Positions 1-4,641 of a stretch of DNA of 11,522 nucleotides are shown one piece after another. Source of the DNA: Anaerolineae bacterium (lineage in GTDB: Bacteria; Chloroflexota; Anaerolineae; 4572-78; J111); assembly GCA_020433835.1 (NCBI GenBank), contig JAGRBY010000193.1:1-11522 (forward strand). Direction: 5' to 3'. Positions within the stretch are counted from its first letter, which is position 1. Every line of letters begins with the position of its first letter. A model generated the notes under the pieces. That model searched no databases, was not told where the DNA came from, and saw only the letters and a list, made by a program, of their open reading frames with translations. Made by a program: the position numbers and the translations under genes.

Positions 1-480
1 GGCACTTCGGTTCATGTGGCGGCCGGATTTATTGGCCTTACGGCTATTTTTTGGCAGGTGTCCTGGCTGTTTGAAATTGTAAAAATTTTGGGAGCCGCTT
101 ATCTGGTCTATATGGGCTACAAGGTCTTCGCCACGAAAACCCATCCGGTTGAGTTTACGTACCAAAAAGGCGCGGATCATTTCAGCCGGGCCAAAGCGAT
201 ACGGATTGGATTTTACACCTGCGTCTCGAACCCTAAATCGGCGTTATTCTATCTGAGCTTATTCACCGCCGTCATTCCTCCTTCCAGCCCCGGCTGGGCG
301 CAGGTGTTTATGGCTATTATGATGATTGTGTTATCCGTAAGCTGGTATTCTGGCGTTGCATTCTTGTTTTCCGAACCGCTGGTACAGCGGGGATATCGGA
401 AGGTTGAGCGGGGGGTGAATTATGTGGTGGGCGGCTTGTTTATTGGGCTGGGGCTTCGATTGACGATGATGCGCAAATAG
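1..480 (+). CDS. LysE/RhtB-family amino-acid exporter, 5'-truncated by window edge
   Basis: The reading frame is open from base 1 (GTSVHVAAGF...) to a TAG at 478-480, giving 160 visible residues. The family is normally about 200-210 residues, so roughly the first 40-50, with the first membrane segment, lie outside the window. A GTG at 16-18 could be read as a start, but the family-like glycine and histidine before it show that it is internal. Visible signs are hydrophobic segments around residues 9-20, 24-44, 72-92, 97-120 and 141-155, and the conserved Asn-Pro-Lys (SNPKSALFYLSLF) at the start of a membrane helix, typical of LysE/RhtB translocators. These inner-membrane proteins export amino acids or related small metabolites using the proton gradient; the substrate cannot be read from sequence. 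The gene converges with the SDR gene, only 5 bases separating the two stops. Confidence 0.85.
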   Translation, partial: GTSVHVAAGFIGLTAIFWQVSWLFEIVKILGAAYLVYMGYKVFATKTHPVEFTYQKGADHFSRAKAIRIGFYTCVSNPKSALFYLSLFTAVIPPSSPGWAQVFMAIMMIVLSVSWYSGVAFLFSEPLVQRGYRKVERGVNYVVGGLFIGLGLRLTMMRK

Positions 481-485
481 ATGTC

Positions 486-1325
486 TCACGCCTTAAATGG
501 AATAACACGCCGATGCTGGATGAGTTCGCCGTAAGGTTTTTTTGTTCCGGCGGGGAGGGTCGCCAGCCAAATTACATCGACAGCCGCCTGATCGGGACTT
601 TGGGCCGCGCTCATGTCCGTAAACCAGGGACGCGATGCCGCCGTATCGACCAGGCCGGGGCAGACTGCGTTGATCAAAATGTCGCGCTGCTCCGCCTCAT
701 CTTGCAGCAGTCGGGCCATGACTCGCATCGCCGCCACCTGGCCGATTTTAGACGGGATGTTGATCCACTCCGGCCAGCCGGCCTGAACCGCATGTCCCTT
801 CTGGACAAGGTGAGCGTACTCGTCCATAAGGGCTTCGACCGCCTCCAGGGTTAGCTGTGAGTCGGTAAATTTGTGGTGAAGGGGGGTAGGTAGATGCTGC
901 AACGAGCCAAATGAACTCGCTACTACCAGAAAGCGGGCACCATCGTTGAGCAAAGGCATAAAGGCTTTGATGATGCGATAGGTGCCGTGGTTATTGGTGT
1001 CGATGAATGGGGCGACCTGTTGGGCGGGCGGTATTGATGGTGAGATGCGGGCTGCCGCGTTGGAGATGACAACATCTACCCCACCATGCTGTTGCTCGAT
1101 AAATTCAGCGAACGCGGTAATCGACTTATCATCGGTTACGTCCAGTACGTGAAATTGTGGTGATAATCCTTCGGCCTGTAACTGTCGTACGGCAGCTTCT
1201 CCGCGCTGTTGATCGCGGGCGGTTAAGTACACTATACCCTGGTCTCCCCATGTTTGGCATAAATTTCGAACCAAAGCCAGCCCTAACCCCTGGTTGGCCC
1301 CGGTGACAATCGCTACATTTGGCAT
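486..1325 (-). CDS. Carbonyl-reductase-like short-chain dehydrogenase with Asn in place of the catalytic Tyr
   Basis: The 279-residue protein has the classical SDR layout. The nucleotide-binding TGANQGLG is at residues 8-15, the NAG-like NAA at 89-91, the structural Asn in TNNHGT at 111, and a Ser pair at 137-138 at the active-site position. The long segment before the active site, the GW-P-x4 context at 183-189 and the C-terminal NAVCPGLVDT match the carbonyl reductase (CBR1-like) subgroup. Members reduce carbonyls with NADPH in the cytoplasm. In place of YxxxK this protein reads N189-I-P-S-K193: the Lys is kept, the Tyr is AAC (Asn). Activity is therefore doubtful, or the substrate chemistry differs. 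The ATG at 1323-1325 has a purine-rich GAGGAAAGG Shine-Dalgarno stretch a few bases upstream. It is transcribed alone, 215 bases after the ywiC-like stop. Family assignment is firm; function is not. Confidence 0.9.
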   Translation of the reverse strand: MPNVAIVTGANQGLGLALVRNLCQTWGDQGIVYLTARDQQRGEAAVRQLQAEGLSPQFHVLDVTDDKSITAFAEFIEQQHGGVDVVISNAAARISPSIPPAQQVAPFIDTNNHGTYRIIKAFMPLLNDGARFLVVASSFGSLQHLPTPLHHKFTDSQLTLEAVEALMDEYAHLVQKGHAVQAGWPEWINIPSKIGQVAAMRVMARLLQDEAEQRDILINAVCPGLVDTAASRPWFTDMSAAQSPDQAAVDVIWLATLPAGTKKPYGELIQHRRVIPFKA

Positions 1326-1356
1326 CGCCTTTCCTCGCTGTGCTTGTTATGGGTTT

Positions 1357-1380
1357 CCGTATGGGCTACCGTATCATACG
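1357..1380 (-). promoter_or_regulatory. Candidate promoter/operator for the SDR gene
   Basis: On the minus strand a TATGAT hexamer (plus 1373-1378) resembles a -10 box about 48 bases before the SDR start. No good -35 box sits at the usual distance. The hexamer lies in an 11-base interrupted palindrome, CGTATCATACG (1370-1380), and CCGTAT occurs as a direct repeat at 1357-1362 and 1369-1374. This could be a regulator site over the promoter, but the match is short and could be chance. Confidence 0.25.
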
Positions 1381-1454
1381 ATGTTAGTAATGTCTAGTAG
1401 GCACTTTTTGGTAACCGAGGATAAACGCGACAGGCAATGAAAATGTATCGGAGC

Positions 1455-1472
1455 AACAAAGCTTGCTTTGTT
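1455..1472. repeat. Perfect 8-bp inverted repeat in the SDR/ywiC intergenic region
   Basis: AACAAAGC and GCTTTGTT are separated by two bases. No T-run follows on either strand, so it does not look like an intrinsic terminator. It sits in the 215-base non-coding stretch 1326-1540, which otherwise shows no gene. Confidence 0.4.
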
Positions 1473-1511
1473 ACGTAGTGTTGAAGGTGAGTAAATCTGA
1501 GCAACTGCAAG

Positions 1512-1526
1512 TCGCCTTTGAGGCGA
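1512..1526 (-). terminator. Short hairpin after the YwiC-like gene, possible weak terminator
   Basis: TCGCCT and AGGCGA form a 6-bp GC-rich stem with a 3-base loop, 14 bases past the stop codon of the YwiC-like gene. The position suits transcript termination, but on the minus strand it is followed by TTGCAG and not by a U-run, so intrinsic termination is only a weak suggestion. Confidence 0.25.
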
Positions 1527-1540
1527 TAGCTGTTTAAGTG

Positions 1541-2323
1541 TTAATATCCCCACGCTACAGCCAACACAGTCAGCAAACCCCAGCCTAACTCCGTAATGCC
1601 GATGACTTTAACCGGCACGGGCCGTCGATAGCGAGACAGACCGCCGATGGCCCGTGCCAGTAATAAGGCAAACACGGCCAGGATGAGCCGGGGCAGTAAA
1701 TTGAGTCCAATCAACCCACCCACAGCAACCAGCGCGGCGAGATGCGCTCCCCACACCAACGCCGGATGGTGCGATTTACCGCGATCCAGCCGCAATCGGG
1801 CCCGGACATATAAAACGGATGGCACCGCTCGACCTACCAAGACTGCCCACAAAGCCAGCGCCGGTGCAGCCATCCAGCCGCCGGCTAAGGCGATGCTGGT
1901 CGCTGTGGCCGCGAAAGCAACCGGCCCGGCCAGTTCGGCTTGCCAACTGCGGCTGCGATTTTGCGTGTCGTACAGGAAAAAAATCAAGCCAAAAGGCAGT
2001 GCCGGGAGTATCGGCCATAATGGCCACCAGCCGGCCTGCCAAAGGCCGATGAGCAGCCCTCCCAGAGCCAGCAGCCCGTAGAGTCTCACAAATCGAAGCG
2101 CCATCTGCCTGCGAGCCAAGCGTTTTTGTTTGTGGCTGGTTTGAGCCACCTTTAACGGCCAGCGCAGCAAAAAGAGACCAAACGCACCCATTGCCAGTCC
2201 CAGGCCACCCCACGAGGGCGCGACGAGAAGCCCCAATAGGATCGGCTCTAAGGTTAAACCCCAACTGCCGTGTTCAGCCGGCAGGGCGATAGATCGCAGG
2301 CGCGGCGGAGCAGCCGTTGCCAT
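1541..2323 (-). CDS. YwiC-like family multipass membrane protein
   Basis: The 260-residue, strongly hydrophobic protein has about seven or eight membrane segments (roughly residues 24-53, 80-98, 100-118, 133-150, 152-173, 188-208, 211-227, 242-258). The N-terminal motif ALPAEHGSWGLTLEPILLG (13-31) and the first loop RWPLKVA match the YwiC-like family, found in Bacillus and common in Chloroflexota. Its biochemical role is not established. The middle stretch YDTQNRSRSWQAELAG (118-133) carries the family's charged cytoplasmic-type loop. The ATG begins one base after the TAA of the upstream cupin gene, with no clear Shine-Dalgarno of its own, so translation is probably coupled to the cupin by re-initiation. 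The two products are therefore likely made together and may act together. Family call firm, function unknown. Confidence 0.85.
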   Translation of the reverse strand: MATAAPPRLRSIALPAEHGSWGLTLEPILLGLLVAPSWGGLGLAMGAFGLFLLRWPLKVAQTSHKQKRLARRQMALRFVRLYGLLALGGLLIGLWQAGWWPLWPILPALPFGLIFFLYDTQNRSRSWQAELAGPVAFAATATSIALAGGWMAAPALALWAVLVGRAVPSVLYVRARLRLDRGKSHHPALVWGAHLAALVAVGGLIGLNLLPRLILAVFALLLARAIGGLSRYRRPVPVKVIGITELGWGLLTVLAVAWGY

Positions 2324-2324
2324 G

Positions 2325-2660
2325 TTAGGCTTTGTCCGGTTTGATGATGACCAGCAGCATCTTAAAGTTGGTGGGGGCAGCTACTGCATGAGGAATATTA
2401 GCCGGCATTACCACCGCTTGCCCGGCAGCTACGCGCATTTCTTCATTGTCGATGGTGATAAGGGCTTCGCCATCGACAATGTGAACGAGCGCGTCACCGG
2501 AAGCCGTGTGGGTACTCAATCCTTCTCCGGCGGCAAAGGCAAACAACGTCACGCTAACACCACTATTTTGGGCTAGTGTCCGACTGACCACTTGACCACT
2601 TTGGTATTCAACCAGCGCACTTAAATTGATCGCTTCAGAAATAGGTATGTTTTTGATCAT
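2325..2660 (-). CDS. Small single-domain cupin, coupled to the YwiC-like gene
   Basis: With the ATG at 2658-2660 the product has 111 residues and is a single cupin barrel. The stretch FAAGEGLSTHTASGDALVHI (42-61) and the second motif VVMPANIPHAV (83-93) match the small-cupin subgroup that usually reads LSEHTAPFDALV. Candidate metal ligands are His51 and His91, with His60 nearby; the full HxH...E first motif of classical metal cupins is absent, so metal binding and catalysis are uncertain. A GTG three codons upstream (2667-2669) gives a longer frame, but the purine-rich AAAGGG (about 2671-2676) would abut it and is well spaced from the ATG, so I chose the ATG. It is the first gene of a two-gene unit with the YwiC-like membrane protein. 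Such cupins can be sensors, isomerases or dioxygenases; nothing here decides. Confidence 0.88.
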   Translation of the reverse strand: MIKNIPISEAINLSALVEYQSGQVVSRTLAQNSGVSVTLFAFAAGEGLSTHTASGDALVHIVDGEALITIDNEEMRVAAGQAVVMPANIPHAVAAPTNFKMLLVIIKPDKA

Positions 2661-2689
2661 CAAGCCCACCCTTTAAATTCGTATGATCT

Positions 2690-2722
2690 GTAAAGCATAC
2701 CTTACTTATTGAGGTTGAGCAA
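2690..2722 (-). promoter_or_regulatory. Candidate promoter of the cupin-ywiC unit
   Basis: On the minus strand TTGCTC (plus 2717-2722) and TATGCT (plus 2694-2699) are separated by 17 bases, a sigma-70-like arrangement with an exact spacer but imperfect hexamers. An imperfect palindrome, GTAA-A-G-CATA-C-C-TTAC (2690-2705), covers the -10 box and could be an operator. The distance to the cupin ATG (about 35 bases) is plausible. Confidence 0.3.
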
Positions 2723-2777
2723 TCAATAGGATCGTCTTGATAAGATGTAAGTAGATGGGGCCGTAAGTAACATTTTT

Positions 2778-2832
2778 GGAGATGAGGAGATTGGGAGATT
2801 GTTAAGGGCAATCTTTCTATCTCCTCATCTCC
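2778..2832. repeat. Long palindrome (24-base arms) overlapping the end of the GCS-like gene
   Basis: GGAGATGAGGAGAT (2778-2791) is exactly complementary to ATCTCCTCATCTCC (2819-2832). After one T-T mismatch the pairing continues through 2793-2801 with 2809-2817 (including AGATTG/CAATCT and two G-T pairs), leaving a 7-base loop, TTAAGGG. The right arm contains the last codons and part of the stop of the ligase-like gene. On the minus strand the stem is followed by AAAAATG and on the plus strand by CTGAAC, so neither side has a terminator U-run. It may instead be a short mobile palindromic repeat or an mRNA-stabilising 3' hairpin. Confidence 0.8.
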
Positions 2833-3938
2833 CTGAACTGTAGCGTGGTTAGTGCTTCTACGACCGAACAATCTGATGATTTGACGTGTTCGCGCAGATG
2901 ATACACTTCACTGCATTCCGGTTTTTTCAGTATGGCCCCCAACTGACTTAGCAGCGCTCGATCCGGATCATTGGCTAATGCCTGTTCAGCCGCAGCCAGA
3001 ATAGTTGTAGCTGTCTCGCGAATGGTCGGGCTTTCGAAACCGTGTTTGGCGCTGTGCTGATGGAGAGCAACATCCGGCACTGAGGCACGGTCGGGGAGCG
3101 TTTGATCGAGGATCAATCCTTTAAGCAGCGCCAGTAAGCTACCGTAGAGCGAAAAGTCGCGGCAGCTATCGCAGGCTTTGAACTCAATACGGCCAATTTC
3201 CGCTTCGAGCCGGGCCAGTGATGTTAGCGAGGGTTTGCTTTCCAGCATTTCGGCCTCATCTTCGACAAATACCAGCACCGCCGGGCGTACATCGTGGCGC
3301 AAATAGTTTCGTACCGATAACCCATCCCACAGTTGACCAGCATAAAAAGGTGCGCTAAAGCTAAACGGCACGATAAAGGGACTGTAGGCCGTCAGCTTTC
3401 GGCCCAGGTCAAGCCTTGCCGCTTTCGATAAACCATCGCGCGAAATGTTGAGGTCGGGGCCGTAGGTCAGTTGTGAAATGTTGTCCGTTACCAATGCTGG
3501 TGCCTCGGTTTCAAGCGAACATTCATAATCACTGAGCGGGGGATTGGGCTGGAACTCGGTTTGGATGGGGTTAAAGCTCAGCGCGATGGGCTTGTAGCCG
3601 AAGCGCTCCGCCACCGTACGCAGGTTGTTGAAGCTGTCAACCAACTCGTCGACGGCTCCGGTGATGGTCGGATGAATTGTTGTGCGAATCTCGATACCTT
3701 TGGGCGTGCAACCCAGCGAGACCTCGCCTTCGCCAAAACGTTCGAAGCCTTCGATATACCAGCGCTTGTGTTTGATGCCCGCATCGCCAATGCGTAACTG
3801 AGGATAATCACTGTCATAGATGGGCAGTTCGGCTACTATCTGGGCAAAAGCATCGAACGAGGTGTTGGTAAAGTCGGCAAACTGGCCGGCCTGGTTGATA
3901 AAAGCGACTTCATGCTCGATTCCAAAGCGAAATGTCAT
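2817..3938 (-). CDS. GCS2-type glutamate-cysteine ligase-like carboxylate-amine ligase
   Basis: The 373-residue protein has the usual length for the GCS2/YbdK-type ATP-grasp-like ligases. The N-terminal FGIEHEVAF (residues 5-13) holds the acidic metal/ATP-binding cluster. TPKGIEIRTTIHPTI (78-92), LTYGPDLNIS (157-166), a long SPFIVPFSFSAPFYAGQLW (186-204) and GRIEFKACDSC (249-259) are further conserved-looking blocks. Family members join the gamma-carboxyl of glutamate, or a similar acid, to an amine such as cysteine with ATP in the cytoplasm, the first step of glutathione or related thiols. Whether this one makes gamma-glutamylcysteine is inference. The ATG at 3936-3938 has AGGA (3949-3952, minus sense) about 10 bases upstream. 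The last residues, FREMRR, are encoded by the arm of a palindrome and probably are not ancestral. The cupin unit follows after 156 bases and has its own likely promoter. Confidence 0.85.
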   Translation of the reverse strand: MTFRFGIEHEVAFINQAGQFADFTNTSFDAFAQIVAELPIYDSDYPQLRIGDAGIKHKRWYIEGFERFGEGEVSLGCTPKGIEIRTTIHPTITGAVDELVDSFNNLRTVAERFGYKPIALSFNPIQTEFQPNPPLSDYECSLETEAPALVTDNISQLTYGPDLNISRDGLSKAARLDLGRKLTAYSPFIVPFSFSAPFYAGQLWDGLSVRNYLRHDVRPAVLVFVEDEAEMLESKPSLTSLARLEAEIGRIEFKACDSCRDFSLYGSLLALLKGLILDQTLPDRASVPDVALHQHSAKHGFESPTIRETATTILAAAEQALANDPDRALLSQLGAILKKPECSEVYHLREHVKSSDCSVVEALTTLQFREMRR

Positions 3939-3956
3939 AAAGGTAAAATCCTGATC

Positions 3957-4124
3957 TTAATGTGAATGAATATCCACGGCTTCGAGTTTCAATTTCAGGC
4001 TGTCTAGCCTATCATACTTCGAGTCCCAATCATCTTGCAATTCACCCATATTCCACGTTGGTGAGCCGACGATGAGGGTATCACAATCCTTCATTTTTTG
4101 AACATCAACCAGGCGGGTGTCTGA
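3957..4124 (-). pseudogene. Flavodoxin remnant (middle part only)
   Basis: Reading the minus strand from 4124 to a TAA at 3957-3959 gives 55 codons, immediately preceded by an in-frame TGA. The translation includes CDTLIVGSPTWNMGELQDDW, followed by DSKYDRLDSLKLK. This is the flavodoxin signature around the tryptophan loop that stacks on FMN (PTWNxGELQxDW). Flavodoxins are about 140-175 residues. Here the N-terminal phosphate-binding loop (S/T-x-T-G-x-T type) and the whole C-terminal half with the Tyr loop are missing, and I could not find them in any frame in the neighbouring 500 bases. The 5' side stops exactly at an AACC tetranucleotide run; the 3' side ends 18 bases before the ligase-like start. 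No good start codon with Shine-Dalgarno is present, so I read it as a dead fragment left by deletion. Identity is confident, inactivity nearly so. Confidence 0.8.
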
Positions 4125-4125
4125 T

Positions 4126-4145
4126 CAACCAACCAACCAACCAAC
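4126..4145. repeat. CAAC tetranucleotide run
   Basis: A 20-base uninterrupted AACC-type run (five CAAC units) forms one boundary of the flavodoxin remnant. A looser version of the same tract lies at 6867-6899 in front of the serine hydrolase gene. Tetranucleotide runs are prone to slippage and to recombination. Confidence 0.85.
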
Positions 4146-4531
4146 TATCTCTAACACCTTGAGTGTAAAGCCTTTCACCCCATCTATCAATAACCTTCTG
4201 TGAAAAATATTCCTTATGGGAGTGCAACAATTTTCTTTAATCCGGACAGGTTCAATTATTAACTGCGATTAACTTTTGAATTTGCTTTCCAAAACTTTCG
4301 GCGATGCTTGATCCCCAGCCATCGCTGCAAAAGAGCCAGGCTTTTCAGTGTTTCAATATTTTCCCTTCTTATTCACAACAAATCGCTTCGATTGAACTGT
4401 TCTCCTACCCTCTAAGCGCTTGTCTCGCTGCTTTATCCTCCTTTGTATCACATCTTCATAAAATCTTTATAACTTCTGCAAAATTTCTCTTTATCTTTAT
4501 TTTATACTGAGACCAAGTGATTAAATACTCT
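4146..4531. other. AT-rich gene-free stretch
   Basis: No convincing gene is present in any frame. The base composition is markedly richer in A and T than in the flanking genes, especially 4441-4510, which is a run of CTTTATAT-like sequence. A TATACT hexamer at 4503-4508 could be a -10 box for the downstream lipoprotein gene, but no -35 box stands at 16-18 bases, so I do not place a promoter. A plus-strand frame of 68 codons at 4304-4510 has neither a ribosome-binding site nor recognisable sequence. The stretch probably holds the lipoprotein's control region and degraded DNA. Confidence 0.5.
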
Positions 4532-4608
4532 TTCTGTACGGAGATAGAGAGGGAGAGAAATCCCCAAAGTTTAACCTCTTCATCTCTCATCTCCGTTTTC
4601 ATACAGAA
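4532..4608. repeat. Long imperfect palindrome in the leader of the beta-helix lipoprotein gene
   Basis: ACGGAGAT (4538-4545) pairs with ATCTCCGT (4589-4596). After a one-base bulge GAGAGG pairs with TCTCTC, and outside the core TTCTGTA (4532-4538) can pair with TACAGAA (4602-4608) across a short bulge, sharing one base with the core. The loop is about 30 bases. The arm shares CTCATCTCC with the 2778-2832 palindrome. It lies 33 bases before the ATG, so it may be transcribed as a 5' leader hairpin, or be a short palindromic repeat. Confidence 0.6.
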
Positions 4609-4641
4609 TACACACGTTCTCAATGAGAACAGGAGGAAACA

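Noticed and set aside
1776..2264. 162-codon minus-strand frame within the YwiC-like gene
   Set aside because: It overlaps the real gene in another frame and has an unnatural Gly/Ala/Arg/Ser composition without family resemblance.
2661..2669. GTG start three codons upstream for the cupin
   Set aside because: The AAAGGG purine stretch directly abuts the GTG, leaving no spacing, but is well placed for the ATG at 2658-2660.
2635..2871. 78-codon minus-strand frame between the ligase-like gene and the cupin
   Set aside because: It spans the palindrome and overlaps the end of one gene and start of another; no recognisable sequence or ribosome-binding site.
4266..4376. Minus-strand frame of about 36 codons (LQRWLGIKHRRKFWKAN), considered as part of a transposase or of the lost flavodoxin N-terminus
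   Set aside because: It lacks the flavodoxin phosphate loop and any motif I recognise, and is too short to judge.
4304..4510. 68-codon plus-strand frame in the AT-rich gap
   Set aside because: No Shine-Dalgarno, no family resemblance, and a hydrophobic tail that simply reflects T-rich DNA.
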